A stretch of 64,000 nt of DNA from Pseudomonas parafulva (lineage in GTDB: Bacteria; Pseudomonadota; Gammaproteobacteria; Pseudomonadales; Pseudomonadaceae). This document shows positions 51,691 through 61,036 of the stretch, piece after piece. The DNA is taken from NCBI RefSeq assembly GCF_000800255.1, contig NZ_CP009747.1, positions 1,736,001 to 1,800,000 on the forward strand, written 5' to 3'. The translations under genes were made by a program, and so were the position numbers. The first letter of the stretch is position 1, and every line of letters begins with the position of its first letter. The notes beneath the pieces were generated by a model that saw only the letters and a list, made by a program, of their open reading frames with translations, did not search any database and had not been told where the DNA came from.

Positions 51691-53310
51691 TCAGACCGCC
51701 ACAGGCAATACGCTGCGCGAGTGTCCTGGTATCGCCTCGATCAATGCCCGTGTGTAGTCGCTGGAGGGGCGGCTGAACACCTGCGCCGCCGGCCCTTGCT
51801 CGACCACGTGCCCGCGCTGCAGCACCAGGACCTGGTCGGCCACGCTCGCCACAACCGCCAGATCGTGGGACACCAGCACATAGGCCATGCCCAGATCGCG
51901 CTGCAGCTCATCGAGCAGGGCGAGAATCTGCGCCTGTACCGAAACGTCCAGCGCGCTGACCGGCTCGTCGAGCAGCAGCACCTCAGGCTTCAGCGCCAAG
52001 GCGCGAGCGATGGCGACCCGTTGGCGTTGCCCGCCTGACAATTCCCGGGGCAGGCGATCGAGAAACGCCACGGGCAGGTGCACGCGCGCGATGAGTTCGC
52101 GGGCCTTGAGTTCCAGGGCCTGGCCCTTGAGCAGCCCGAACGACACCAGCGGCTCGACGAGGCTGTCGAACACGGTGAAGCGCGGATCGAGCGCGGCGAA
52201 GGGGTTCTGCTGCACCAGTTGAATGCGTCGACGCAGCGGGCGGAGCTGGCGCCAGCTGTAGTCGCTGACATCCTGGCCGAACCACTCGACGCGTCCCTGA
52301 TCAGGCCTTTCCAGACCCAGCGCAATGCGCAGCGCAGTGCTCTTGCCTGAACCCGATTCGCCGACGATGGCCAGCGTCTGCCCGGCGTGGACCTCCAGGC
52401 TCAGCCCATGCAAGGCGGTGAAGGGCGTATCCTGCCCTGGCAACGCGAAGCGTTTGCCCACCGCGTCCAGACGCAGCATTGGGCGCTGTGAGGTGACCTG
52501 TTGTGGCCTGTGACGCGGCACGAAAGCAAGCGCTGCGTCGAGCAGACTGCGGGTGTAGGGCTGCTGTGCACCCCACAATATCTGTCGGGGCGTACCCTGC
52601 TCGACACATTGGCCCTGGCGCATCACCAGCAGCCGGTCGGCGCGATCACAGGCCATCCCCAGGTCATGGGTGATGATCAGCAGCGAGATGCCGCGCTCGG
52701 CGACCAGTTGTTGCAGGTGGTCGAGGATGCGGCGCTGCACCGTCACGTCCAGTGCGCTGGTGGGCTCGTCAGCGATGATCAGCCGTGGCTCGCCGGCCAG
52801 GGCGATGGCGATCAACACCCGTTGACGCATCCCGCCAGACAGTTCGTGGGGGTACTGGCGAGCGCGTACTGAGGGCTCGTCGAGGCCGACCTGGGTCAGC
52901 AGCGCGAGCACGTCGGCCTCCAGACCCGGGTAGCGCCGGCCACGGGCCAGGAGCAGGGCTTCGGCGATCTGCCGACCAATGCGCAGCGTGGGATTGAGGC
53001 TCACCATCGGGTCCTGCGGCACCAGGCCGATGGCGCGTCCGCGCAACTGCTGCCAGGTACGCTCGCGGGCCTGGGCCCTGTCGATGCCGTCGATCCGCAG
53101 TTGTCCGTGGTCGATGCTGGCAGTGCCCGGCAGCAGTCCAAGCAAGGCGTTGGCCAGGGTCGACTTGCCGCAGCCGGACTCCCCGACGATGGCCAGCGTT
53201 TCGCCCTGGTCAAGGCTGAACGACAGCCGGCGTACGGCGTGCGTGCGCTGCCCGGCGACGGTGTAGCTGATATCCAGTTCGTGTACGTCGATCAAGGCTT
53301 GCGTACTCAT
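51691..53310 (-). CDS. fused dipeptide/oligopeptide-type ABC ATPase
   Basis: A 539-aa protein with two complete ATPase units, equivalent to DppD plus DppF. Unit 1 has Walker [10 protein letters not shown] and signature LSGGMRQR; unit 2 has GESGSGKST and LSGGQRQR. Both Walker B motifs read [11 protein letters not shown] or [11 protein letters not shown]. It energises the permease pair encoded just upstream and overlaps the second permease gene by 4 bp. The relation to GsiA-type ATPases suggests peptide-like or glutathione-like ligands. Confidence 0.92.
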   Translation of the reverse strand: MSTQALIDVHELDISYTVAGQRTHAVRRLSFSLDQGETLAIVGESGCGKSTLANALLGLLPGTASIDHGQLRIDGIDRAQARERTWQQLRGRAIGLVPQDPMVSLNPTLRIGRQIAEALLLARGRRYPGLEADVLALLTQVGLDEPSVRARQYPHELSGGMRQRVLIAIALAGEPRLIIADEPTSALDVTVQRRILDHLQQLVAERGISLLIITHDLGMACDRADRLLVMRQGQCVEQGTPRQILWGAQQPYTRSLLDAALAFVPRHRPQQVTSQRPMLRLDAVGKRFALPGQDTPFTALHGLSLEVHAGQTLAIVGESGSGKSTALRIALGLERPDQGRVEWFGQDVSDYSWRQLRPLRRRIQLVQQNPFAALDPRFTVFDSLVEPLVSFGLLKGQALELKARELIARVHLPVAFLDRLPRELSGGQRQRVAIARALALKPEVLLLDEPVSALDVSVQAQILALLDELQRDLGMAYVLVSHDLAVVASVADQVLVLQRGHVVEQGPAAQVFSRPSSDYTRALIEAIPGHSRSVLPVAV

Positions 53311-54221
53311 CGGGCATGCTCCTCGGCGCTACGCGCCAAGTGATTGAGGCTGAACACCACGACCACGACGAACAGGCCCGGCAACAGCGACACCCAGGGC
53401 GCGGTGATCAGGAAATGACGGCCATTGGCAATGAGCGTGCCCCATTCCGCTGCGGGCGGTGCGGCGCCAAAGCCAAGGAAACTCAGTCCGGCGGTGGCCA
53501 GGATCGCGGCACCGAAATCCAGTGTCGCAAGCACTGCCACTGGGCCCCAGGCATTGGGTAGCACATGGCGCAGCAACGTGCGCAGCCAACTGGCGCCACC
53601 CAGCCGGGCGGCCTCCACATAGGGCAGGGTTTTGATGCGCAGTACTTCGGCCCGTGTGGTACGCGCAAAGCCTGGAACGATGCCGATGCCCACGGCGATT
53701 GCCACGGGCACCGTACCGAAACCAATGGCGGTGACGATCGCCAGCGCCAGCAGCAGGCCAGGCAACGCCAGCAACACATCGATCAGGCGCATCAGCGCGG
53801 CATCGAGGCGTGCGCCGGCAAAGCCTGCCAGCGCGCCCAGGCCCAAGCCGCCGACCAGCGCAATCGTCACCGCCAGCAGTGCCGCCAGCACCGACAGGCG
53901 CGCACCGTAGATCACTCGCGCATACAGGTCACGGCCCAACTCGTCGGTCCCAAACCAGTGGACCAGGCTGGGCGCGCTGAGCTTGTCGGCGGGCGACGTG
54001 GCGTAGGGGTCGAAGCTGCTCAGCCATTGCGGGACCAGTGCCGCGAGCAAGGCAAACAGCACGATCAGCAGCGCCAGGCTGACACTGGGCCTGCGCAGCA
54101 GCGCGATCATGGCCTGTCGGGTCCGCTGCAGGCGCGTGCGGCGCTTCCAGAGGTGGCAAGTGCGATCGGAACCAACGGTATGCCTGGCGTCGAGCCGAGG
54201 ATGCGATAGGTCAATGGTCAT
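53307..54221 (-). CDS. dipeptide-type ABC permease (DppC-like)
   Basis: A 304-aa permease with about six membrane helices and the family's coupling loop (EAARLGGASWLRTLLRHVLPNAW). The segment HWFGTDELGRDLYARVIYGAR is the DppC hallmark. The N-terminus has an unusual 25-residue basic extension. It partners the DppB-like permease whose stop codon is 1 bp away. Confidence 0.9.
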   Translation of the reverse strand: MTIDLSHPRLDARHTVGSDRTCHLWKRRTRLQRTRQAMIALLRRPSVSLALLIVLFALLAALVPQWLSSFDPYATSPADKLSAPSLVHWFGTDELGRDLYARVIYGARLSVLAALLAVTIALVGGLGLGALAGFAGARLDAALMRLIDVLLALPGLLLALAIVTAIGFGTVPVAIAVGIGIVPGFARTTRAEVLRIKTLPYVEAARLGGASWLRTLLRHVLPNAWGPVAVLATLDFGAAILATAGLSFLGFGAAPPAAEWGTLIANGRHFLITAPWVSLLPGLFVVVVVFSLNHLARSAEEHAR

Positions 54222-54222
54222 T

Positions 54223-55173
54223 TCAGCTCACCTTGGCCGTAGGGCTGATGCGTGGGTCGAGCCAGGGGTAGAGCAGGTCGACGATCAGGTTCACCGCCAC
54301 GAAGGCAGCGGCCGCTACCGCGACGATCGCCAGCACCACGGGAATGTCCTGGCGCAGCACCGCCTCCTGGGCCAGGCGCCCGACGCCGTTACGCGAATAG
54401 ATGGTCTCCACCAGCACTGCACCGGACACCGTGTTACCGACCTGAAGGCCTACCAGCGTCAGCAGCGGCAAGGCTGCGTTGCGCAGGCCATGGCGAGCCT
54501 GCACCTGAGCCCGGCTCAGCCCTTTGGCGAACGCGGTGACGATGTAGGGTTGCTGCCATACACCTTGAAAACCTCGCTGCAGCACTTGGGCATACAGGGC
54601 CGCGCTGGGGATCGCCAAGGTGATAGCAGGCAGCACCAGGCTGGCAAACCCCTGGCTGCCGGTGGCCGGAAACCAATCCAGGGCGAAGGCGAACACCTGG
54701 ATCAGCAGCAACCCCATCCAGAACACCGGGATCGAGAAACCCAGCGACGGCAGGCGCGCCAGTGCGGTTTTCAGCGGCCGGTACTGCACGTAGGCGGTCA
54801 GATAGGCCAGCCCGATGCCGGCTACCAGCGACAGGACGATGGCGCTACCGGCCAGGGCCAGGGTCTGAGGCAGCCGCTCGGCCAGTAGCCCGCTGACAGG
54901 ACGGCCCAGCGACAACGACTGCCCCAGGTCGCCGTGCACGGCGCGCCAGAGCAGATCGGCATATTGTGCGAACACCCCTTTATCCAGCCCGTAGTAAGCC
55001 CGAGCCTTGGCCAGGTCTTGCGGCGACAAACCATCGGCTTCCATGCCTGATGCGCTGAGCATGATCGCCAAGGTATCGCCCGGCAGCAGGTAGAGAATGA
55101 AGTAGGTGGCGGTGTAGGCGCCCCAGAGCACCAGCAGGGCCTGGCCGATACGGCCGATGAGGTAGCGTGTCAT
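54223..55173 (-). CDS. dipeptide-type ABC permease (DppB-like)
   Basis: A 316-aa permease with six membrane helices, starting MTRYLIGRIGQALLVLWG as DppB proteins do, with the coupling loop FAKGLSRAQVQARHGLRNAALP. Its ATG overlaps the binding-protein stop by 4 bp. The open frame extends further upstream, but that part overlaps the binding-protein gene and is not coding. Confidence 0.92.
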   Translation of the reverse strand: MTRYLIGRIGQALLVLWGAYTATYFILYLLPGDTLAIMLSASGMEADGLSPQDLAKARAYYGLDKGVFAQYADLLWRAVHGDLGQSLSLGRPVSGLLAERLPQTLALAGSAIVLSLVAGIGLAYLTAYVQYRPLKTALARLPSLGFSIPVFWMGLLLIQVFAFALDWFPATGSQGFASLVLPAITLAIPSAALYAQVLQRGFQGVWQQPYIVTAFAKGLSRAQVQARHGLRNAALPLLTLVGLQVGNTVSGAVLVETIYSRNGVGRLAQEAVLRQDIPVVLAIVAVAAAAFVAVNLIVDLLYPWLDPRISPTAKVS

Positions 55174-56789
55174 GGCTGCCCCACCTGGATGTCGCCCAAC
55201 AGCGCGAAGCCTTCTGCCGTCCAGCGAAAATCTTTGATCCGGGGGGCGGTCGCAGCCTGCCACACGCGTTCGTACAGTGGAAACGCCGAGGCCTGGTCGA
55301 TCAGCAGGTCCTGCAACTGGCCGTAGGCGTGGGCGCGTTGCGCGTCCTGGGTCGCGGTCATGCCGTTGTCGAACAGGGTCTGGGCCTGGGTCAAAACGGT
55401 GGGTTCGTAGAGGTTGGTGGCCAATGTGGCGCTGTTGGCTGCACGTGGATCGAGAATGGTCTGCAGGATGATTGGGTCGGCGCGGGTCATGTAGGTCGAC
55501 GTCAGGTCGTAGTTGCCGGACGCGTTGCCCGCGACCCACTCGGCACGCGTGAGCACGTTGAGCTTGAGGTCGATGCCGACCTTGCGCAGTTGGTCCTGTA
55601 CCAGCACGTCACCCGCGCTTTCGGCCGGCGTCAGGTTGTAGCGCAGGGTCAGGCGTTGGCCGTTCTTGTAACGGTAACCATCGGGCCCCGTGTGCCAGCC
55701 AGCAGACTCGAGCAGTTGCTCAGCGCCTCGGGGGTCATGGGCAAGCTTGTCGCTTTGCGGTTTGAAGTAGGGCGTGGTGACGTCGTACACCCCGCTCACC
55801 ACCGGGAAGCGGGCATTGAACACGGTGTGGGCGTAGCCGGTGCGGTCGATGGCTTTCTGCACGGCCAGGCGTACTTGGCGGTCACCCAGCAGACGACCGT
55901 TGCGCGTATTGGGATAAAGATTCAGCGCAGGGCCCGGCAGTGATCGGCTTTGAATGGTGGCGCCCTTGGACTTAAGCAAGGTCAGGTCGACTTCCGAAAA
56001 CGGATTGCGCGGCCACAGGATGTCGACCTTGCCCTGTAGGAACAGGCCGTTGCGTACGCTTTCCTCGGGGATGTAGCTGATTTGCACCGCCTCCATATAC
56101 GCAGGCCCCGGATTGCGCGCGTTGGCCGATGGCCAGGCATAGTCGGCACGTCTGACCAGGCGCGCGCCGACTTCCGGGGTGTACTGCTCAAGGATGAAAG
56201 GGCCGGTGCCGATGATCTTGCCTGACGAGCGCTGCTGGGCACTCAACCGGTAGCTGGCCGGCGCGAGAATCGAGAGGTTGGTGGTGGAGGTGGCTTGCAG
56301 GAAACCGGCATTGGGCCTTGCCAGGGTCAGGCGAACGGTGAAGTCGTCGATCACTTCGGCATGGTCGTAGCCAGCCAGATACGTCGCGCCGAAGGTAGCG
56401 GGCAACTGCGCGGCAAAGGCCTTGTTGCTGTCGAAGGCGGTTTTCACCGCCTGGGCGTCGAAACGCTCACCGTTGCTGAAGCTCACGTCCTGACGCAGAT
56501 GGAAGGTGTACTTCAAGGCGTCGCTGCTGATCTCCCAGCGTTTGGCCAGCCAGGGAATGATGCGACCGGTCTGCGGATCCTGGTCGGTCAGCGACTCGGC
56601 GACGTTGCGCAGCAGCACCCGGTGTTCCAGCCAGTAGACCTGGAAAGGATCGAGGCTGACCAACGTGGTGTTGTCGCCCCAGAAGGCGATGCTCAACGTC
56701 TTGCTGACCGCGCTGTCGTCGGTCGGTGAGCAGGCGGCAAGCGTCATGGCCAGGGCGCTGCTGGCCAGCAGGCGAAGGAATGAAGGCAT
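55170..56789 (-). CDS. family 5 peptide-type substrate-binding lipoprotein
   Basis: A 539-aa solute-binding protein of the DppA/OppA family with a lipoprotein signal (LAAC, Cys at residue 20). The signature RWEISSDALKYTFHLRQDVSFSNGERFDAQAVK is present, as are FWGDNTTLVSLDPFQVY and RNVAESLTDQDPQTGRIIPWL. The ligand is unknown; the neighbours (SsuD-like and DszC-like enzymes, class II aldolase) point to an organosulfur compound. It is first of the four transporter genes. Confidence 0.92.
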   Translation of the reverse strand: MPSFLRLLASSALAMTLAACSPTDDSAVSKTLSIAFWGDNTTLVSLDPFQVYWLEHRVLLRNVAESLTDQDPQTGRIIPWLAKRWEISSDALKYTFHLRQDVSFSNGERFDAQAVKTAFDSNKAFAAQLPATFGATYLAGYDHAEVIDDFTVRLTLARPNAGFLQATSTTNLSILAPASYRLSAQQRSSGKIIGTGPFILEQYTPEVGARLVRRADYAWPSANARNPGPAYMEAVQISYIPEESVRNGLFLQGKVDILWPRNPFSEVDLTLLKSKGATIQSRSLPGPALNLYPNTRNGRLLGDRQVRLAVQKAIDRTGYAHTVFNARFPVVSGVYDVTTPYFKPQSDKLAHDPRGAEQLLESAGWHTGPDGYRYKNGQRLTLRYNLTPAESAGDVLVQDQLRKVGIDLKLNVLTRAEWVAGNASGNYDLTSTYMTRADPIILQTILDPRAANSATLATNLYEPTVLTQAQTLFDNGMTATQDAQRAHAYGQLQDLLIDQASAFPLYERVWQAATAPRIKDFRWTAEGFALLGDIQVGQP

Positions 56790-56839
56790 GGAGCGGTCCT
56801 TGATAGAGAGTCGGGGCGGCAGAAGGCGGTTGCGATCGA

Positions 56840-57634
56840 TCAGTCCTGGTAATCGAGGCCTTCGCGGTCCAACTGGCGAATGAGCGCGTCCCAATGCCGC
56901 TGGATGCTTTCGCCCTTGCCATCGGAAAAGCGCTTGGATTGCTCGTGCACCTTGGCGATGGCCGCAGGCGAGGCATGCAGGAGCTGATCGTTGCCGCCGG
57001 CCTGGGCCGCGATCTGGATAGCGCAGGCCCGCTCCAGGCCATGCAGTTCGCGAAACGCGTGCTCGACGCTGATGCCGCCGGTGAGCAGACCATGGTTGCG
57101 CAGGATAAGGATGTTGCTGTGGCCCAGATTAGCGACCAGCCGCTGTTGCTCGTCCAGATCCAGGGCCACGCCTTCGTAGTCGTGGTAGGCCACGCGGCTG
57201 TAGTAAGCCAGGGCGTGCTGGGAGATCGGCAACAGACCGTCACGCTGGGCCGAAACCGCGGCTCCATCGCGGGTATGGGTGTGCAGCACGGCGGCGAGGT
57301 CTGGGCGGGCGCGGTGGATGGCGCTGTGGATCACATAGCCTGCCTGGTTGATGCCCAGGCCCGAGGGGTCGTCGATGAGCGTACCGTCCACATCGACCTT
57401 GACCAGGTTCGAGGCGGTGATCTCGTCGAACAGCAGGCCGAAAGGATTGATCAGGAAATGCTCGTGCGGCCCGGGCACCCGGGCGGAGAAATGCGTGTAG
57501 ATGTGATCGGTCCAGCGAAACAGGGCGGCCAGGCGGTAGGCAGCAGCCAGCTTGACCCGCACCTCCCACTCCTGGGCGCTGACTCGATCTCGTACAGGTT
57601 CCAGGCGGGCGGAAACGGCAGACAGTGAGCTCAT
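56840..57634 (-). CDS. class II aldolase/adducin family protein
   Basis: A 264-aa class II aldolase-type protein. Zn ligands are the His pair in LHTHTRDG (about residues 116-118) and a later His in LRNHGLLTGG (about 178). Other signatures are HFSARVPG, INPFGLLFDE and GLGINQAGYVIHSAIHRARPDLAAV. Members cleave phospho- or thio-sugars such as 5-methylthioribulose derivatives. In this operon it may process the carbon skeleton left after desulfurisation (inference). It lies 50 bp upstream of the binding-protein gene. Confidence 0.85.
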   Translation of the reverse strand: MSSLSAVSARLEPVRDRVSAQEWEVRVKLAAAYRLAALFRWTDHIYTHFSARVPGPHEHFLINPFGLLFDEITASNLVKVDVDGTLIDDPSGLGINQAGYVIHSAIHRARPDLAAVLHTHTRDGAAVSAQRDGLLPISQHALAYYSRVAYHDYEGVALDLDEQQRLVANLGHSNILILRNHGLLTGGISVEHAFRELHGLERACAIQIAAQAGGNDQLLHASPAAIAKVHEQSKRFSDGKGESIQRHWDALIRQLDREGLDYQD

Positions 57635-57691
57635 GAAGGTTCTCCGGTAATCAGGCGTATTGAGTGGTGTGGCGCACTGCTTTCGAACGGC

Positions 57692-58825
57692 TCAGGGTGG
57701 CTCGGGCATGAGCGCCGCGCGACCGACCTGGCCGAACACCGTGTCGTCCTGGGGGGTGTGGATCCGGCTGCAGAGCACATCACGGTAGTGCCGCTCCAGG
57801 GCGTTGCGCCGTGACAAGCCAGGATTGCCCGCGGCCTCGATGGCCAGCTCGACCGCGTTGATGGCGTTGCTGCTAACCAGGTGTTTGAGCTGCCCGGCGT
57901 GGGCCTGATCGACCTGTCCAGCGGCGGCCGACTCGAGCAGGGTGTGGCTGGCGAACAACAGCGTGTCGATACGACCGAGCACGTCCTGAAAGCGCGGCAG
58001 GCTGGCCAGCGGCGCACCCAAATGGGAAGGGATGCGTTGCGTGAAAAAGTTCGCCAGCCAGTCACGCGCAGCGCGGGCAACGCCGTCGTAGACCGTCGGT
58101 AGCAACACGGCCATCCACAACAGGCCCTGTCCATCGAGTTCGGTTTTCGGCGCACTGGCCGGGCTGACGCTGACGGCGTGGTCCAGGGGAATCAACACCT
58201 CGTCGAACCGCACCTGATGGCTGCAGGTGGCGCGCATGCCCAGGTGATCCCAATCGTCGAGGATGGTGATGCCGGGCGAGTCGCGATGGACCAGGAAGCC
58301 ACCGACCAGTGGATCGGCGTCGTCGCTGCGGGCCCACACCAGCAGCCAGCTGAGGCCGTGGCTACCGGTGGAATAGATTTTGCCTCCATTCAGGCGCCAA
58401 CCTTCGGCGGTGCGCCGTGCGACGGTGGCCGGAAGTCCGCCTCTAGCCGGCGTTCCCTGCTCAGGCTCGACGCGCAGGGCGTTGATCAGCGCACCCTGTT
58501 GCACGGCCTCACGGGCCACGCGCTCACGCAGATGGCGTGGCCAGCGCCTGTCGTCCTGCAGCCGGGCGTGTTGCAGGTATTGCATGACCAGGATCAGCGC
58601 GGTCGCTGGGTCGCCCTGGGCGACGGCTGAAATCACACGGCGTGCGCACGCCAGGTCTGCGCCTGCGCCGCCGAGGGTGCGGGGTACGGTGAGGGCGAGC
58701 AGGCCGTGGCGCTGCAATAGAGCGATGTTGTCTTCAGGGAAACGGGCGCTTCGGTCATAGCGCTCAGCGTTGGCAGCCAGCGCCTGGGTCAGCTCGGCCA
58801 GGACGCTGTCTGAGGGGTGACTCAT
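57692..58825 (-). CDS. acyl-CoA dehydrogenase-like flavin monooxygenase (SfnB/DszC type)
   Basis: A 377-aa acyl-CoA dehydrogenase-fold protein. The N-terminal helical domain, the beta domain (WRLNGGKIYSTGSHGLSWLLVWA, VRFDEVLIP) and the C-terminal helices are complete. The resemblance is to SfnB/DszC-type desulfurisation flavoenzymes rather than beta-oxidation enzymes. It probably N- or S-oxygenates a sulfur compound using FMNH2. It is the first gene of the minus-strand organosulfur operon, downstream of the LysR gene. Confidence 0.82.
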   Translation of the reverse strand: MSHPSDSVLAELTQALAANAERYDRSARFPEDNIALLQRHGLLALTVPRTLGGAGADLACARRVISAVAQGDPATALILVMQYLQHARLQDDRRWPRHLRERVAREAVQQGALINALRVEPEQGTPARGGLPATVARRTAEGWRLNGGKIYSTGSHGLSWLLVWARSDDADPLVGGFLVHRDSPGITILDDWDHLGMRATCSHQVRFDEVLIPLDHAVSVSPASAPKTELDGQGLLWMAVLLPTVYDGVARAARDWLANFFTQRIPSHLGAPLASLPRFQDVLGRIDTLLFASHTLLESAAAGQVDQAHAGQLKHLVSSNAINAVELAIEAAGNPGLSRRNALERHYRDVLCSRIHTPQDDTVFGQVGRAALMPEPP

Positions 58826-58961
58826 GGGCTCTCATCCCTGAAATACGGTGGCGATGCTAAGACCGTATTCGTATGAATGATCGCTGTAAAAGTCTTTTTA
58901 GTTCTATGCTAATTATTTAAATAAGGAATCTAGTCGAAATCACATTATGTTCAAAACGCAT

Positions 58962-59855
58962 TTATTGATCGGCTAGCCGATGCCCCGCGACCTCACCGAA
59001 CAGTTCCACCGGCTCTTGAAAGCTTCCAAGGTAGCGCGGGTGGAACAGCCAGAGATCCACGTGCGGCTTGAAGTCGGTGATGTTCAGCACATCGAGCGCG
59101 TCACGGTGGCTGCTCATGCGCAACAGCGGCTCAGGCACGAGCCCCAGGCCCTGGCCGCTGGCAACCAGCCCCAACTGCAGCTCGGTGCCGAAGGTTTCCA
59201 GATTAATCTTCAGGTTCAACCCCAACTCGCTCAATGCCCGCTGCAAACCGGCCCGGAAGCCGCAGCCATCGGGGTTGAGGACCCAGCCACGGGCGTAGCA
59301 GTCCCTGAGCTTGCAGTTGCGCTTAGCGGCATTGCTCTTGGCTTCCACCACTTTCAGCGGCATGCGCGCTATCGATCGACTGGCGATACCTTCCGGGAAA
59401 ATCTTGCCTGGCGGAAACAGTGCGGCTGCGGCATCCAGTTCGCCGTTTTCCATGCGCGCGATCAGGCTGCTACCCCAGCCACTGGTGACTTGGGTCCGCA
59501 ACTGCGGATAGGCCTCTCTGATCCGACCCAGGGCATCGAGCAACACGACATCGCCCAGCGTCTGCGGTATGCCCAGGCGCAATGTGCCTGATGGCGCACC
59601 GTCGCTGGCCACCAGCTCGCGCAGCGAGTCGATCTCGCGCAGGATCGCTTTGCACTGCGCATAGACGCGCAAGCCCATGGGGGTCGGCTTGAGCGGCTTG
59701 GTCGTCCGGTCGAGCAGGCTGGCGCCGAGGTCTTGCTCGAAGTTCTGCACGCGGCGAGTGATCGCCGGCTGGGTGATCTGCAGGGCCTCGGCGGCGAGGT
59801 TGGTGGACTGGCACCGGATGACCGCGACGAACGCGTCCATGTCATCGATTTTCAT
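58962..59855 (-). CDS. LysR-family regulator of the organosulfur cluster
   Basis: A 297-aa LTTR with an N-terminal winged helix (TNLAAEALQITQPAITRRVQNFEQDLGASLLDR) and a type 2 periplasmic-binding-like effector domain with several Cys (RNCKLRDCYARG). It lies between a divergent pair of binding-protein genes and the upstream end of the minus-strand operon, the usual position for a local activator. The start at 59855 is preferred; GTG at 59867 adds four residues. The effector is unknown. Confidence 0.88.
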   Translation of the reverse strand: MKIDDMDAFVAVIRCQSTNLAAEALQITQPAITRRVQNFEQDLGASLLDRTTKPLKPTPMGLRVYAQCKAILREIDSLRELVASDGAPSGTLRLGIPQTLGDVVLLDALGRIREAYPQLRTQVTSGWGSSLIARMENGELDAAAALFPPGKIFPEGIASRSIARMPLKVVEAKSNAAKRNCKLRDCYARGWVLNPDGCGFRAGLQRALSELGLNLKINLETFGTELQLGLVASGQGLGLVPEPLLRMSSHRDALDVLNITDFKPHVDLWLFHPRYLGSFQEPVELFGEVAGHRLADQ

Positions 59856-59954
59856 GATCGCGCTCACATGATCGAGTGGAGAAATAACGCATCAGCATAA
59901 TCATTGGAGTGGACAATGCCATCCCCTACAGCAAGTTAAAGCGAATAATGCATA

Positions 59955-59969
59955 TTAGGATATTCCTAA
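59955..59969. promoter_or_regulatory. palindrome in the LysR/sulfonate divergent promoter region
   Basis: TTAGGA-TAT-TCCTAA is a perfect inverted repeat with a 3-bp centre, in an AT-rich stretch between the LysR gene and the binding-protein gene at 60055. It could be the LysR or a CysB-type operator. Confidence 0.45.
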
Positions 59970-60054
59970 AATCAATTTAGTTTATTTGACGTACTTCGTT
60001 AGAGTCGCTTGGCCTGGACGGCACGATGCCGTCCACCCAGCCCCGAGGAAGTCC

Positions 60055-61020
60055 ATGTCCATTCGATCCACGCTGCTGGCCCTCGCCGTAGCCACCTTGC
60101 TGGCCAGCCAGGCAGGAGCCGCCGAGCGACTGACCCTGCGTATTGGCGATCAAAAGGGCAACATGCGCGCCCAATTGGAAGCGGCTGACGCCCTGCGTGA
60201 CCTGCCCTACGACATTCACTGGGCAGAATTCCCCGCCGCCGCGCCGTTGGCCGAGGCGCTCAATGCCGGTGCCATCGACGCCGGCATCATCGGGGACGCA
60301 CCGCTGCTGTTCGTGCTGGCTTCGGGGGCACCGGTCAAGGCGATCGCGGTGGACAAATCCGATCCCTACGGTACGGCTTTGCTGGTACTTCCCGAGGCGC
60401 CGCTGCACAGCGTTATTGACCTCAAAGGCAAGCGCATTGCCACAGGGCGCGGGTCGATTGGTCATCATCTGGCCCTCAAGGCGCTGGATCACGCCGGACT
60501 GAGCGAAAAAGACGTGGCGTTCAGGTTCCTGGGACCTGTCGATGCCAAGATCGCGCTGGCCAATGGTTCGGTGGACGCCTGGTCCACATGGGAGCCCTAT
60601 ACCGCCCTGGCCGAGGTCAGCGGGCAAGGCAGGGTGCTGGTCAATGGTCGCGGCCTGTCCAGTGGCAACAGTTTTCTTGCGGCGACCGACCACGCCTTGG
60701 GCGAGGCGTCGAAGCGTGCGGCGCTGCAGGACTACCTCACCCGTCTGGCCGATGCGCAGGTCTGGGCCAATCAGCACTTGGACAGCTACTCGAAAACCTT
60801 GGCCGCAATCATCGGTTTCCCCGAGCAGGCCGCGCGCCTGCAGTTCGAGCGCCGGAAATTGCGCTGGCAGGTGATCGATGCACAGACCGTGGCCGAGCAG
60901 CAGGACACCGCCGACTTCTACCACGCCCATGGCCTGATGAACCAACGCCTGGACGTGACCCCGACCTTCGCCACCGGCTTCACGCTTGCCGAGCGCGCCA
61001 CGTCCACCGCACAGCCTTGA
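60055..61020 (+). CDS. SsuA/TauA-type sulfonate-binding periplasmic protein (2)
   Basis: A 321-aa binding protein with a signal peptide (MSIRSTLLALAVATLLASQAGA-A). The conserved core is IHWAEFPAAAPLAEALNAGAIDAGIIGDAPLLF and VDAWSTWEPYTALAEVSGQ. It is a paralogue of the proteins at 48153 and 61037. GAGGAAG precedes the ATG. It is 16 bp upstream of the third binding-protein gene, so the two are likely co-transcribed from the palindrome-bearing region upstream. Confidence 0.88.
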   Translation: MSIRSTLLALAVATLLASQAGAAERLTLRIGDQKGNMRAQLEAADALRDLPYDIHWAEFPAAAPLAEALNAGAIDAGIIGDAPLLFVLASGAPVKAIAVDKSDPYGTALLVLPEAPLHSVIDLKGKRIATGRGSIGHHLALKALDHAGLSEKDVAFRFLGPVDAKIALANGSVDAWSTWEPYTALAEVSGQGRVLVNGRGLSSGNSFLAATDHALGEASKRAALQDYLTRLADAQVWANQHLDSYSKTLAAIIGFPEQAARLQFERRKLRWQVIDAQTVAEQQDTADFYHAHGLMNQRLDVTPTFATGFTLAERATSTAQP

Positions 61021-61036
61021 TTGGGGAGACCTCGAA

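Noticed and set aside
54223..55539. Longer form of the DppB-like permease gene
   Set aside because: The first 122 codons overlap the binding-protein gene in another frame and are not membrane-like; the start at 55173 gives the family N-terminus and a 4-bp overlap typical of coupled genes.
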